From an uncultured Alphaproteobacteria bacterium (GTDB lineage: Bacteria; Pseudomonadota; Alphaproteobacteria; Micavibrionales; Micavibrionaceae), in contig CAMLJM010000027.1 of NCBI GenBank assembly GCA_946480475.1, positions 1 to 31,734 of the forward strand: 31,734 bases of DNA, given 5' to 3'. The notes beneath the pieces are model-generated. The model saw nothing but the letters and a program-made list of their open reading frames with translations. It was not told the DNA's origin and searched no databases. The stretch's first letter is position 1, and each line of letters begins with the position of its first letter. A program made the position numbers and the translations under genes. Positions 1 to 8,486 of the stretch are shown here, piece by piece.

Positions 1-14
1 ATTTTCCAATAATC

Positions 15-43
15 TTGACTTTTTATATCCCATATTGTAGCTT
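15..43 (+). promoter_or_regulatory. Weak candidate promoter for the lipase-like gene
   Basis: TTGACT at 15-20 is followed after 17 bases by TAGCTT at 38-43. The -35 box is good but the -10 box matches only three of six consensus bases. It lies about 35 bases upstream of the GTG start at 79 in AT-rich DNA. This is inferred from box similarity only. Confidence 0.25.
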
Positions 44-78
44 TGAGGTAATAAAAAATCCTATGGGGTAGGTAAAGC

Positions 79-834
79 GTGAAGCTGAGTGAACTGAGTA
101 AGTCACAACTAGGTTCTGTCCAAGAGCGATTTTCTATCGCGAGTAATGTCTATGAAAAAGATGATGTTGATCAGGCGCTGGTCGGCGGCTGGCAGAAAAT
201 CTTCAAATCATCAGAAGTGCCGGGTTTAGAGGAACGTGGATTTGGAGGCGCTCTTTACAAACGCACAATCAATGGAAAAGACCAGTTCATTGTCGCATTC
301 CGTGGCATGGACGGGCTGACGGATTTAGATGATGTTGCCCGATTGGCTTTAGGTAAGCCGCCAGCACAACTGACCGAGGCTTACAAATTTACAAAAATTG
401 CGAGTGAGAAATACGGGTTCAATCCATCAGAGGCCGAATATGTCGGCCACTCCATGGGTGGCTATTTATCCAAAGCGATCGGCATGCTGCATGGTTCATT
501 AAATGTAACGGCGTTCAATAGTCCAGGACTCTTCCATGAAGACCTGGAGGGGCTGCCTCGGCGCATTCAAAAGGAGTTTGGGGAAAATAAAGCAGCGATC
601 ACACTGCGCCAGATTGAAAACGGAATACTTTCGATCAATTCCAAATTTGACCCTGTCACTTGGGTGGGGGAAATTAGCGGCAATACGATCAAAGTAAATA
701 CGAGCGGCAGCCAGCACAAATTAAGTTCTTTGCATAGTAGCTTTAGTCGTGCGGCTGAAGGTATTCACGCAGCACAGCCTGTGCCTGTCGTTACACACAG
801 CAGATTCCCTGCTGCGGGCATGGTGCCTGCTTAA
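79..834 (+). CDS. Lipase-like alpha/beta hydrolase
   Basis: A 251-residue protein with the serine hydrolase nucleophile elbow GHSMGG (Ser125). An upstream VAFRG motif near residue 73 resembles the oxyanion-hole strand of class 3 lipases, and Asp191 (SKFDPVTW) with a histidine in the HKLSSLH stretch (213 or 219) could complete the triad. No signal peptide or membrane segment is visible, so it may act in the cytoplasm or leave by an unrecognised route. The GTG start at 79 is preceded by a TAGG-type ribosome binding site six bases upstream. The stop overlaps by four bases the stop of the convergent gene at 831-1409. The fold assignment is fairly safe; the substrate is unknown and the true role could be esterase or phospholipase. 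Confidence 0.7.
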   Translation: MKLSELSKSQLGSVQERFSIASNVYEKDDVDQALVGGWQKIFKSSEVPGLEERGFGGALYKRTINGKDQFIVAFRGMDGLTDLDDVARLALGKPPAQLTEAYKFTKIASEKYGFNPSEAEYVGHSMGGYLSKAIGMLHGSLNVTAFNSPGLFHEDLEGLPRRIQKEFGENKAAITLRQIENGILSINSKFDPVTWVGEISGNTIKVNTSGSQHKLSSLHSSFSRAAEGIHAAQPVPVVTHSRFPAAGMVPA

Positions 835-1409
835 AACTCTTCGGTGTAATCCAGCTTATAAGAGCTATGATTATAAGGGTAGCGTTCAAAATAACGCATG
901 CAGGCCTCATGAAGGGCTGCCAGCAATTCCTGCCCGTGTCTGCCGCCTGTGCCGCTTATGCGTCCCATAACAACAGCGCGAATGGTTGTGTGGAATGCGA
1001 GCACAATTTCCAGCGCATCAAGGTCGGGTTCAACAATTACTTCAAGATATTGAATCAGGCGGTCCGCCATTGTTGTAATCAGCGGATAATGGAACATGCC
1101 GCCATTGGCTTTTAACTGAATAGCGGGATAGATCATGCCTGCTATCAGCGTCTCTGTATCTTGCTTGTCATGGTTGACCTGTGCATTTTCAATCGCTTTC
1201 ATTAAAGCCTGAAGGTACATGTCAGCCAAAGGTTGAAAATCAACGACATTGTTTTCGAGTAACGCCTGCGCCTTATCAAGAATGGCATCACTAATGCCGC
1301 CGGAGCCTACTTTGGCTTTCAAGGTATTGGGCGGGCGCATAATCTCAGCTTTGCGGCGAGGAGCCTGATTGAAATGCTGAGGGAATTTATTATCTTTCTC
1401 GGCTTCCAT
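831..1409 (-). CDS. Unknown helical protein paired with a response regulator
   Basis: A 192-residue soluble protein that I do not recognise. After a charged N-terminus containing an RPPNTLKAKVG stretch, the rest looks alpha-helical, with conserved-looking aromatic and acidic patches but no catalytic motif, signal peptide or membrane segment. Its ATG is one base behind the stop of the response regulator gene, so the two are almost certainly co-transcribed. Inference: it may be an output or partner protein of that regulator. It lacks the HxxKG signature of histidine phosphotransfer proteins, so I do not call it one. It ends tail to tail with the lipase-like gene, the two TAA stops sharing the palindrome TTAA. 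Confidence 0.6.
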   Translation of the reverse strand: MEAEKDNKFPQHFNQAPRRKAEIMRPPNTLKAKVGSGGISDAILDKAQALLENNVVDFQPLADMYLQALMKAIENAQVNHDKQDTETLIAGMIYPAIQLKANGGMFHYPLITTMADRLIQYLEVIVEPDLDALEIVLAFHTTIRAVVMGRISGTGGRHGQELLAALHEACMRYFERYPYNHSSYKLDYTEEF

Positions 1410-1410
1410 A

Positions 1411-2043
1411 TCAGATCATATCTATATCATTGGGGTTAACATCAAATTTATCGCCCTTTTTCAAGCCTGCTTTATCACGAATGCGCGAAAGTGTATTGTG
1501 CGCTTCCGCCTGCTGGGTCAGTAAAGCTTCCTGTGTTATGGCGGCGTTTTGGGCTAAATCTTGTTCACGGCGCATAGGGCCTTCGTAGGGACCACGGCTG
1601 CGACGACGGCGATCCGGGCCAAAGAAATCATCAGCTTTTACAAACTGGCGCGGGCGCTCAATGACCTGCACAAGGCGTTTGTATAAATCACGGGCGTTAA
1701 AGGGCTTTACCAGGAACTCTGTTACGCCTGCATCACGCGCTTGAAAAACCCGGCGTTTCTCACTAAAGCCCGTCATCAGAATAATAGGGACATAAGGGTT
1801 TGGACTCTTGGGATCATTTCGGATGATGCGTGTCAGCGAAATGCCATCAACCGGTTTCATCATCCAATCGGCAATAACGATATCCGGATTCAATTCGCAA
1901 AAACGTTTAAAACCGATTTCGCCATTCTGCGCTGTAATCACATGGCCGATACCAAAGGTCAGCAATAGTGATTTCGTAATTTCAAGCATCGGCAAGTTGT
2001 CTTCAACAACAAGGACGCTGATTTTGTGCATCTGGTAAGCCAT
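1411..2043 (-). CDS. CheY-like response regulator with a basic C-terminal tail
   Basis: A 210-residue protein. Residues 8-125 form a receiver domain: acidic pair Glu14-Asp15, predicted phospho-acceptor Asp59 in IADWMM, Thr91 in LMTG, and Lys113-Pro114. No DNA-binding or enzymatic output domain follows. Instead there is a tail of about 80 residues with a FFGPDRRRR motif, a type of tail I associate with stand-alone alphaproteobacterial receiver proteins, and a predicted helix. The ATG at 2043 has AGGAAC about 14 bases upstream; an internal ATG (MHKISV, 2031) is the alternative. The downstream gene at 831-1409 is one base away and is the likely partner. No histidine kinase is in the window, so the input is unknown. 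Confidence 0.85.
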   Translation of the reverse strand: MAYQMHKISVLVVEDNLPMLEITKSLLLTFGIGHVITAQNGEIGFKRFCELNPDIVIADWMMKPVDGISLTRIIRNDPKSPNPYVPIILMTGFSEKRRVFQARDAGVTEFLVKPFNARDLYKRLVQVIERPRQFVKADDFFGPDRRRRSRGPYEGPMRREQDLAQNAAITQEALLTQQAEAHNTLSRIRDKAGLKKGDKFDVNPNDIDMI

Positions 2044-2127
2044 AGTGGGCGATCTGTTCCTAAACCCGGAAGGGCCAAAACGAGGTTTTCTTTTAATTCT
2101 AAGGAGTAATAAATTGACGAGTGATTA

Positions 2128-2140
2128 ACGGAAATTCCGT
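2128..2140. promoter_or_regulatory. Palindrome, possible operator
   Basis: ACGGAAATTCCGT is a perfect inverted repeat of two six-base arms around one central base. It lies in the 233-base gap between the divergent response regulator (start 2043) and the unknown gene (start 2277), where a dyad-binding regulator could control either. It has no partner copy nearby, and its function is inferred only from symmetry and place. Confidence 0.3.
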
Positions 2141-2209
2141 AAAACGCAGTAATATGAGCATCATAGCAGTTTTATTAAGGGTGCTCTAGGGAGGATTTGG
2201 CCTAAGGGG

Positions 2210-2238
2210 TTGTTTATTTCTATAACGAGAACTAAAGT
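2210..2238 (+). promoter_or_regulatory. Candidate promoter for the 2277 gene
   Basis: TTGTTT at 2210-2215 and TAAAGT at 2233-2238 are separated by 17 bases. Transcription would begin about 30 bases before the ATG at 2277, leaving room for the AAGGTAG ribosome binding site. Both boxes match consensus at four of six positions. Confidence 0.35.
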
Positions 2239-2276
2239 GCTTCCCACATAAACAATAATTACGAAAAAGGTAGAAT

Positions 2277-2684
2277 ATGGAACAGGGCAATCTGACGGCT
2301 ATTTTTGCAGAAAACGCAGCTTTAGGCGCAAAAGCACAAGCGTTTTTGCGAGAAATGTCGAAAGGCTACAACAAACAGGGCGGATTCTTCTCACTTTTCG
2401 AGTATGCCTCTGAGCAAGGACAGTTTATTGAGTCTGAAACTGAGGAAAAACTGGCTTTTATTGTTGGCAAAATGATTGAAGACAACAAACCTTATGTAAC
2501 GTTGGGGCATCCCGAAGACATTACAATCAGCTATCTGACCAGGAACGGCTATGCTATTTTGCAGAATAATCGCCTGACGCTGACGGATAAGATGTTTGAT
2601 CGGCTGGAGCAATGGTCAGGTGTCAAAGAGATGCAGCCACCATCATTCACGCAAGACCGAACAGTTCGACTGATCCTCGAATAG
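2277..2684 (+). CDS. Small hypothetical protein
   Basis: A 135-residue protein of unknown function. The ATG at 2277 is preceded by AAGGTAG at a suitable distance. No signal peptide or membrane segment is seen. The N-terminal half is helical and charged. The segment around residues 88-115 (ITISYLTRNGYAILQNNRL and onward) resembles a small winged or beta-hairpin unit with the T-x-K-x-x-x-R-L spacing sometimes seen at the end of winged-helix domains, but this is not enough to call it a regulator. It stands alone: divergent from the response regulator and 125 bases before yebC. Confidence 0.55.
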   Translation: MEQGNLTAIFAENAALGAKAQAFLREMSKGYNKQGGFFSLFEYASEQGQFIESETEEKLAFIVGKMIEDNKPYVTLGHPEDITISYLTRNGYAILQNNRLTLTDKMFDRLEQWSGVKEMQPPSFTQDRTVRLILE

Positions 2685-2699
2685 AGCACGGGCTGATTT

Positions 2700-2758
2700 A
2701 CGGATAACAAGTGGGGGTAGACGTGCGCGGGGGGATTGATTTTCTCCCGCAAATCCGT
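2700..2758 (+). other. Nested inverted repeat between the 2277 gene and yebC
   Basis: ACGGAT at 2700-2705 pairs with ATCCGT at 2753-2758, and inside it GCGGG at 2727-2731 pairs with CCCGC at 2746-2750. The following sequence CATTTTC is only weakly T-rich. It could be a poor intrinsic terminator for the 2277 gene or a leader structure of yebC. Confidence 0.3.
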
Positions 2759-2809
2759 CATTTTCTAGATAATTGTTTCCGTTCTGTTCTCTTCCCCGGA
2801 TTTTCATAA

Positions 2810-3562
2810 ATGGCAGGCCATTCCCAGTTTAAAAACATCATGCACCGTAAGGGTCGTCAGGACGCCAAACGGGCCAAAATTTTCAGCAAAATCGGTCGCG
2901 AAATCACTGTGGCCGCAAAGCTGGGCGGCCCTGATCCCGGAGGCAACCCGCGTCTGCGCGCTGCTATTCTTTGGGCACGCGAAGAGTCTATGCCGAACGA
3001 CCGCATCAAAAAGGCAATTGATGTTGCAACGGGCGCCAATGCTGACGATAACTATGAAGAAGTGAGTTACGAGGGCTATGGTCCCGGTGGTGTGGCTATC
3101 ATTGTTGATGCGCTCACCAACAACCGCAACCGAACGGCAGGAGATGTGCGATCCACATTCAGCAAATACGGTGGCAATCTTGGGGAAACCAATTCCGTTC
3201 GCTTTATGTTTGATCGCATTGGTGAAATATCATTCAAAAAATCTGTAGCCTCCAATGATGCTATGTTTGAGGCCGCTGTAGAAGCAGGCGCTGATGATTG
3301 CCAGAGTGATGAGGAACATCACATCATCCAGACGGCAACCGATCAGCTTGGTACTGTCATGGCTGCGCTGGAAGCGAAATTTGGCGAACCTGAGAAGTCC
3401 AGCTTTGTTTGGAAACCTAACGTCATGACGTCGCTGGATGAAGAGCAGGCAAAGTCGATTATGAAACTCATCGACGTTCTGGAAGATAACGACGATGTCC
3501 AGACCGTTACCACCAACTTCGAAGTCAGCGAAGACATCATGCAACGCCTTCTGGCGTCCTAA
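2810..3562 (+). CDS. yebC: YebC/TACO1-family translational or transcriptional regulator
   Basis: A 250-residue protein, the usual length of the family. It opens with [15 protein letters not shown] and the lysine/arginine-rich stretch typical of YebC, followed by [15 protein letters not shown] and a [10 protein letters not shown] motif. The middle part with YEGYGPGG is also diagnostic. Family members are cytoplasmic; some act as DNA-binding regulators (for example of ruv genes) and others help ribosomes through difficult proline stretches. The ruvC gene starts 14 bases downstream, the classic arrangement, so the two are probably co-transcribed. The ATG at 2810 has no strong ribosome binding site (a CCCGGA stretch only). 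Confidence 0.95.
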   Translation: MAGHSQFKNIMHRKGRQDAKRAKIFSKIGREITVAAKLGGPDPGGNPRLRAAILWAREESMPNDRIKKAIDVATGANADDNYEEVSYEGYGPGGVAIIVDALTNNRNRTAGDVRSTFSKYGGNLGETNSVRFMFDRIGEISFKKSVASNDAMFEAAVEAGADDCQSDEEHHIIQTATDQLGTVMAALEAKFGEPEKSSFVWKPNVMTSLDEEQAKSIMKLIDVLEDNDDVQTVTTNFEVSEDIMQRLLAS

Positions 3563-3576
3563 CGAAAGTAACCATT

Positions 3577-4086
3577 ATGCGCATTCTCGGCATTGATCCC
3601 GGATTGCAGAAGACAGGTTGGGGCATTATCGAGTCAGAGGGCAACCGGCTGACTTACGTAGCGTGCGGACTCATCAAGACAGATGCAGGGCTGCCGCTCT
3701 ACGCACGGCTTGCTACATTAGATGCGGGCCTGAGTGATGTCTATGATCAATGGCGGCCTGATACAGCGGCCATCGAAGAAACTTTCGTGAACCAGAATGC
3801 GGCATCGGCGCTAAAACTGGGTTTCGCACGTGGGGCGGCTATTGTAGCCATTGCCCGTAAAGGCATTGAAGTTGACGAATACCCGGCCAACCTTGTCAAA
3901 AAATCACTGACGGGAACAGGGCATGCCACGAAGGACCAGATGGGCATGATGATTAAGACATTACTCCCCACAGCGGGCAAGGTTGGTGAAGACCAAGCTG
4001 ATGCGCTGGCGGTTGCTATCACACACGCTCATCATGCGGCTTCACGCAAACTGATGGGTGGCATTATGTCGGGGGCCGCACGATGA
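3577..4086 (+). CDS. ruvC: Holliday junction resolvase RuvC
   Basis: A 169-residue endonuclease that cuts Holliday junctions after RuvAB branch migration. The four acidic metal-binding residues can be placed: Asp7 in GIDPGL, Glu67 in AIEETF, and Asp139 and Asp142 in GEDQADALAVA. The VNQNAASALKLG segment after Glu67 is typical. Its TGA stop overlaps the ruvA ATG (ATGA at 4083-4086), which suggests translational coupling. It lies in the yebC-ruvCAB-ybgC-tol operon. Confidence 0.97.
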   Translation: MRILGIDPGLQKTGWGIIESEGNRLTYVACGLIKTDAGLPLYARLATLDAGLSDVYDQWRPDTAAIEETFVNQNAASALKLGFARGAAIVAIARKGIEVDEYPANLVKKSLTGTGHATKDQMGMMIKTLLPTAGKVGEDQADALAVAITHAHHAASRKLMGGIMSGAAR

Positions 4087-4706
4087 TCGCAAAACTTTCA
4101 GGTATCATGGATAGCGCAGGTCAGGATTACCTGATCCTGGATGTTAACGGTGTGGGCTACCAAGTATTTGCCAGCGGTCGCACTTTATCGCGCGTGCAAA
4201 AAGGCGAGCCTGTATCACTGCTCATCGATACGCATGTGCGCGAGGATCATATTCATCTTTACGGTTTCATGGATAAAGCCGAGCAGGAATGGTTCCGGTT
4301 GCTGACAAGCGTGCAGGGCGTGGGCGCCAAGGTCGGTATGGCCATTCTTTCCGTATGTCCCGTTGACCGTCTCGGGTTTGCGATTGCCTCGGGTGATGCC
4401 GCCTTCGTACGTCAGGCTGACGGCGTGGGGCCTAAGCTGGCAACCCGGATTGTAACCGAACTCAAAGATAAGGCCGCCAAGATTGATCTGGCGCCCCCAC
4501 CTAAATCTGTTGGCAAAGTAACAAAACTTCCTGAGCAACCTGAGCCGCCAGCAAATATCGAGAATGATGCAGTCTCCGCTCTTGTCAATCTGGGATATGG
4601 CCGGGCCGATGCGTACTCTGCTGTTCTACAGGCCCGGCAGAAGGCAAACGATAACGATGATCTGCAAATGTTGATCCGTCTGGCGTTGAAGGAGTTGGCA
4701 TCATGA
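4083..4706 (+). CDS. ruvA: Holliday junction branch-migration protein RuvA
   Basis: A 207-residue junction-binding subunit. Residues 1-64 form the OB-fold domain ([19 protein letters not shown]). Two helix-hairpin-helix motifs follow at about 78-83 (QGVGAK) and 113-118 (DGVGPK). After a proline-rich linker (about 137-157), residues 160-207 form the C-terminal domain that contacts RuvB ([10 protein letters not shown]). The length is normal. It overlaps ruvC upstream and ruvB downstream by ATGA junctions. Confidence 0.97.
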   Translation: MIAKLSGIMDSAGQDYLILDVNGVGYQVFASGRTLSRVQKGEPVSLLIDTHVREDHIHLYGFMDKAEQEWFRLLTSVQGVGAKVGMAILSVCPVDRLGFAIASGDAAFVRQADGVGPKLATRIVTELKDKAAKIDLAPPPKSVGKVTKLPEQPEPPANIENDAVSALVNLGYGRADAYSAVLQARQKANDNDDLQMLIRLALKELAS

Positions 4707-5752
4707 GTGATACGGCTATTAAGAATCCTGATCTTGATTGCGAACGCCTCCCTCATGAATTGAATGATGATCATGCGCTGCGCCCTGTCCAGTTAGATGA
4801 TTTTATCGGACAACAATCGCTGCGCGAAAATCTCCGTGTGTTCATTGAGGCGGCGAAGAAGCGTGGCGATGCAATGGACCATGTTTTGCTCTTTGGCCCC
4901 CCCGGTCTGGGTAAGACGACCTTGGCGCAAATCATTGCCCGGGAACTAGGGGTGGGATTCCGTGCCACTTCAGGCCCCATCCTTGCGAAAGCAGGCGATC
5001 TTGCGGCCATCCTGACCAACCTGCAGCCGCATGATGTTTTGTTTATTGATGAAATTCATCGCCTGAACCCTGTGGTTGAAGAGATTCTTTATCCAGCCAT
5101 GGAGGACCGTAAGCTGGACCTGATCATCGGTGAGGGGCCAGCCGCCCGTTCCGTACAGATTGATTTGCCGCCTTTCACATTAATTGGTGCAACAACACGT
5201 AGTGGTCTGTTAACCAACCCTCTGCGTGATCGTTTCGGTATTCCTTTGCGCCTTGAGTTTTATGAACCGTCAGAACTGACGCAAATCGTCAGCCGTGCGG
5301 CAGGCCTGCTGAAAATGCCGTTAACACCGGATGGTGCGATGGAGATTGCCAAGCGGTCGCGCGGCACCCCCCGTATCGCCGGGCGTTTGACCCGCCGTGT
5401 GCGCGATTTTTCCGAAGTGTCTAAGGCAGCGATGATCGATGCAAAAGCTGCCGATACAGCGCTTCAGCGTCTTGATGTCGATGCACAGGGCCTGGATGGT
5501 ATGGACCGCCGTTATCTGAAATGTATTGCCGAAACTTATGGTGGCGGCCCTGTAGGGGTAGAAACCCTCGCGGCTTTTCTGTCCGATCAGCGTGATGTCA
5601 TCGAAGATGTGATTGAGCCTTACCTGATGCAGCAGGGACTCGTGCAACGAACCCCGCGTGGGCGCGTTATTTCAGCCAAGGGGTTTACCTATCTGGGGTT
5701 GAAGCCCGTTAAGGGGATGCAGGCCGATCTGCTGGATGATACTGGATTATGA
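4703..5752 (+). CDS. ruvB: Holliday junction helicase motor RuvB
   Basis: A 349-residue AAA+ ATPase that drives branch migration as a hexameric ring. Walker A is GPPGLGKTT (65-73), Walker B is the DEIH at 116-119, sensor 1 is GATTR (162-166), and the LRDRFG segment at about 174-179 carries the arginine finger. The C-terminal winged-helix domain includes RTPRGR. The N-terminus [12 protein letters not shown] is standard. It begins within the ruvA stop and its own TGA overlaps the ATG of ybgC. Confidence 0.98.
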   Translation: MSDTAIKNPDLDCERLPHELNDDHALRPVQLDDFIGQQSLRENLRVFIEAAKKRGDAMDHVLLFGPPGLGKTTLAQIIARELGVGFRATSGPILAKAGDLAAILTNLQPHDVLFIDEIHRLNPVVEEILYPAMEDRKLDLIIGEGPAARSVQIDLPPFTLIGATTRSGLLTNPLRDRFGIPLRLEFYEPSELTQIVSRAAGLLKMPLTPDGAMEIAKRSRGTPRIAGRLTRRVRDFSEVSKAAMIDAKAADTALQRLDVDAQGLDGMDRRYLKCIAETYGGGPVGVETLAAFLSDQRDVIEDVIEPYLMQQGLVQRTPRGRVISAKGFTYLGLKPVKGMQADLLDDTGL

Positions 5753-6144
5753 CAGCACATAATATCGACATACGCGTTTACTACGAGGATACCGATGCGG
5801 GGGGTATCGTTTTTTACGCCAATTACCTGCGTTTTGCCGAGCGTGGGCGTACGGAATACTTGCGAAAGCTTGGGTTTGAGAATAAATCTTTGATGGATAA
5901 ACAAGGGGTTATTTTCGTCGTTCGCAAGATCGAGGCCGATTATCTGACCCCTGCATATCTGGATGATATGTTGCGTATGGAAACCAGCGTTATCGAGATG
6001 AAAAACGCCAGTTTCAAGATGAAACAATCCTTATTCCGCCACAATGAATTAATATTCTCTGTGGACGTGATTCTGGTTTGTGTGGATCGTGCGGGCAAGC
6101 CCGTGCGTTTACCTGATGGTTTAAGAACGGCGATGGAGCGCTGA
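5749..6144 (+). CDS. ybgC: Tol-Pal-associated acyl-CoA thioesterase YbgC
   Basis: A 131-residue hotdog-fold thioesterase. The signature [18 protein letters not shown] lies near residues 12-29, with Asp16 as predicted catalytic acid. Family members hydrolyse acyl-CoA thioesters and are regularly encoded at the head of tol-pal operons, as here, where tolQ begins five bases downstream. The ATG overlaps the ruvB stop (ATGA at 5749-5752), linking the recombination genes to the envelope genes on one transcript. Confidence 0.95.
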   Translation: MTAHNIDIRVYYEDTDAGGIVFYANYLRFAERGRTEYLRKLGFENKSLMDKQGVIFVVRKIEADYLTPAYLDDMLRMETSVIEMKNASFKMKQSLFRHNELIFSVDVILVCVDRAGKPVRLPDGLRTAMER

Positions 6145-6149
6145 AAGAT

Positions 6150-6917
6150 ATGAACGGAACAGATTTAGCAAGCCGCGCAGTGGATGCCGCCGATTTGGGG
6201 GGCAGTGCCGCTGTTCACGATCTAAGCATGATCGGCTTGTTCATGCAGGCTGACCTGGTGGTAAAAGCCGTAATGCTGATCCTGATCTTTGCCTCGGTCT
6301 GGAGCTGGGCCATCATTTTCGAAAAACGTCGCACGCTGAAAGTACTGAATAGCCGCGCCAACAAGTTTGAAGATTCCTTCTGGTCAGGTGAACCACTGGA
6401 CAAGCTTTACCAGCGTGTAAAGAAAGGCAAAATGGACCCGCTGATCAAGACATTCGCTGCCGGTATGGAAGAATGGCAGAACGGCGTTGCAGGCGGCATT
6501 CCTTCAACAGAAAACGTTCAGGCCAGTCTGAAGCAGCGGGTGGAGCGCGCCATGGCTGTTACCATCAATCGTGAAATGGCGCATCTGGAACGTGGTATGA
6601 CATTCCTGGCTTCTATCGGTTCCACAGCAACCTTCATCGGTCTGTTTGGTACTGTTTGGGGTATCATGAACAGCTTTAGCGCGATTGCTGGAACGCAGAA
6701 TACCAGCCTCGTGGTGGTGGCGCCAGGTATTGCCGAAGCTCTGTTTGCAACGGCTATCGGTCTTATTGCTGCTATCCCGGCAGTTCTGGCTTACAATATT
6801 TTCACGACAGGTTTGGCACGTTATGCTGATCGTCTTGATGCCTTTACCAGTGATTTTGCAGCCATCCTCTCGCGTCACCTCGATGCGCAGGAAGTGCGCA
6901 GCAAGAAAGTAGCATAA
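6150..6917 (+). CDS. tolQ: Tol system proton-channel subunit TolQ
   Basis: A 255-residue inner-membrane protein of the MotA/TolQ/ExbB family. It has one transmembrane helix at about 36-56, a cytoplasmic loop of about 95 residues, and two further helices at about 152-176 (GSTATFIGLFGTVWGI) and 193-217 (GIAEALFATAIGLIAAIPAV). The glycine/threonine-rich faces of helices 2 and 3 are family hallmarks. With TolR it uses proton flow to energise TolA. A GGAG inside the end of ybgC provides the ribosome binding site. TolQ rather than ExbB is chosen because ybgC, tolR, tolA and tolB flank it. Confidence 0.97.
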   Translation: MNGTDLASRAVDAADLGGSAAVHDLSMIGLFMQADLVVKAVMLILIFASVWSWAIIFEKRRTLKVLNSRANKFEDSFWSGEPLDKLYQRVKKGKMDPLIKTFAAGMEEWQNGVAGGIPSTENVQASLKQRVERAMAVTINREMAHLERGMTFLASIGSTATFIGLFGTVWGIMNSFSAIAGTQNTSLVVVAPGIAEALFATAIGLIAAIPAVLAYNIFTTGLARYADRLDAFTSDFAAILSRHLDAQEVRSKKVA

Positions 6918-6919
6918 TC

Positions 6920-7381
6920 ATGGGCGCAGGCATTCAGCACAAATCCGGACGGATCGGGCAGGCAGGTGGTCGCAGCCGTGCGCATCGCCCGATGGCGGAA
7001 ATCAACGTCACGCCGATGGTTGACGTGATGCTGGTGTTGCTGATCGTGTTTATGGTGACGGCGCCGCTCCTGACCACAGGCGTGCCTGTTGATATGCCAA
7101 AAGCGGAAGCTCGCGCGATCAAGGATGATGACAACAAACCGCTTGAAGTCACAATCACCAAGGATAACTTCATCTATATCGGCGAAACCAAAGTGGAGCG
7201 TGATCGCCTGATTGAAATGCTTTCTGCCATGACGAATAATGATCCCGAACGCCGCATATATATCCGTGCCGACCAGGCGCTGTCTTACGGCCTGGTGATG
7301 GATGTTCTCGGTGGCCTGAACAAGGCAGGGTTCCGCAAGGTTGCCTTATTGTCGAATTCCTCAGCCGCAAAACAGCCATAA
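6920..7381 (+). CDS. tolR: Tol system subunit TolR
   Basis: A 153-residue ExbD/TolR-family protein with one transmembrane helix at about 33-52. Asp35 in INVTPMVDVML is the conserved proton-carrying aspartate (Asp23 in E. coli). The periplasmic domain follows, with the typical ending GGLNKAGFRKVALLS. The N-terminal extension of about 20 residues, rich in Gly, Arg and His, is somewhat longer than in enterobacteria. It starts two bases after tolQ. Confidence 0.96.
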   Translation: MGAGIQHKSGRIGQAGGRSRAHRPMAEINVTPMVDVMLVLLIVFMVTAPLLTTGVPVDMPKAEARAIKDDDNKPLEVTITKDNFIYIGETKVERDRLIEMLSAMTNNDPERRIYIRADQALSYGLVMDVLGGLNKAGFRKVALLSNSSAAKQP

Positions 7382-7402
7382 AAACCCAGGAGACTCTTGG
7401 GG

Positions 7403-8299
7403 ATGAATGCCAGCGCCGTACATAACGAAAATCTGCCGGACATCCAGGGGACCATGAAAACACCCTTGGTGAAGTCGGCCATTTTTCACGGCATATTGCT
7501 GGCGATTTGCATGGTAGGCCTGCCCATATTCAGGCCGAATATAGAAGTTATTCCTGAAGCGGTACCGATTGAAATCGCAACTGTTGCCGATATGTCGCAA
7601 ACTGACCGCGCACCTGCGCGTGCGGAGGTGGAAAAACCAAAACCGGAAGAGAAGCCGGAAGAGGAGCCGCCAAAACCCAAGACTGCGACGAACACGGCCG
7701 AAACACCGCAAAAACCTGTGCTGGAAAAACCAAAGCCCGTAGAGAAGCCAAAACCACCTGAGCCTCAGGATGATGATGTGGCTGATCCTGACAAAAAGGC
7801 TGAAGAAAAGCCGAAGGAAAAACCAAAGCCACCCGAGAAAAAACCTGAGGTAAACCAGGAACAGAAAGAGGCTTTCAGTTCTTTGCTAAAGAACCTTGAG
7901 GTAAATAAACCAGCACCATCAGAGCAAAAAATTGAAGCTAACCAAACTGGTGAAACCCCGTCACCCATGGCATCGCTGACAGATCGTCTCGCGGTGAACG
8001 AACTGCAGGAAAAGCTGCGTCGTCAATTGAGCTATTGCTGGAACGTCTTGGCAGGGGCTAAATATGCCGAAGACCAGATCATTGATATTAAAATCACTGT
8101 GAACCCTGATCGTACGGTACGCGACTCCCAGGTTGTTGATCAAATGCGCTATAACACGGATACATATTTCCGTGCAGCCGCTGACAGCGCCTTGCGCGCT
8201 TTGAAACATCCGTATTGTACGCCTCTGGATTTGCCTCCCGACAAATACGAATTGTGGAAGAACATCACATTCCGCTTCGACCCCAGCCTGATGCTTTAA
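7403..8299 (+). CDS. tolA: Tol system spanning protein TolA
   Basis: A 298-residue protein: cytoplasmic N-terminus, one transmembrane helix near 26-46 (SAIFHGILLAICMVG), a long Lys/Pro/Glu-rich periplasmic domain (about 70-160), and a C-terminal globular domain with LRRQLSYCWNVLAGAK and a DIKITVNPD strand as in the TonB/TolA C-terminal family. The rod is proline-rich rather than the alanine-rich helix of E. coli. I chose the ATG at 7403 because AGGAGA at 7388-7393 is nine bases upstream; a TTG at 7397 would be only three bases from it. TolA carries TolQR energy to the outer membrane. Confidence 0.92.
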   Translation: MNASAVHNENLPDIQGTMKTPLVKSAIFHGILLAICMVGLPIFRPNIEVIPEAVPIEIATVADMSQTDRAPARAEVEKPKPEEKPEEEPPKPKTATNTAETPQKPVLEKPKPVEKPKPPEPQDDDVADPDKKAEEKPKEKPKPPEKKPEVNQEQKEAFSSLLKNLEVNKPAPSEQKIEANQTGETPSPMASLTDRLAVNELQEKLRRQLSYCWNVLAGAKYAEDQIIDIKITVNPDRTVRDSQVVDQMRYNTDTYFRAAADSALRALKHPYCTPLDLPPDKYELWKNITFRFDPSLML

Positions 8300-8486
8300 C
8301 GCAGGAACCAAAATTTAATAGCGCCGTTTAAACGTGGGGAATTTTCCTCACTTCAGACACAATCCTGTCGTACGTTACCGCTTCCTGTGGATAATTATGA
8401 CCGCTGGAAAACTATGACAATCGCTTTTGACTTCCGCCCCTTATGATGTCGCAAGACTGCTTTTGAATACGAAAGGTAAGATTTAA

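Noticed and set aside
7620..7850. Repeat-like DNA in tolA
   Set aside because: The Lys/Pro/Glu repetition is at protein level and typical of a TolA rod; the DNA units are irregular, so I do not list a tandem repeat.
8300..8486. A promoter for tolB in the 187-base gap after tolA
   Set aside because: TTGACT (8427) and TATGAT (8442) both occur but are too close to work together. A small inverted repeat GTGGGGAA/TTCCTCAC is present, but I cannot support a specific element.
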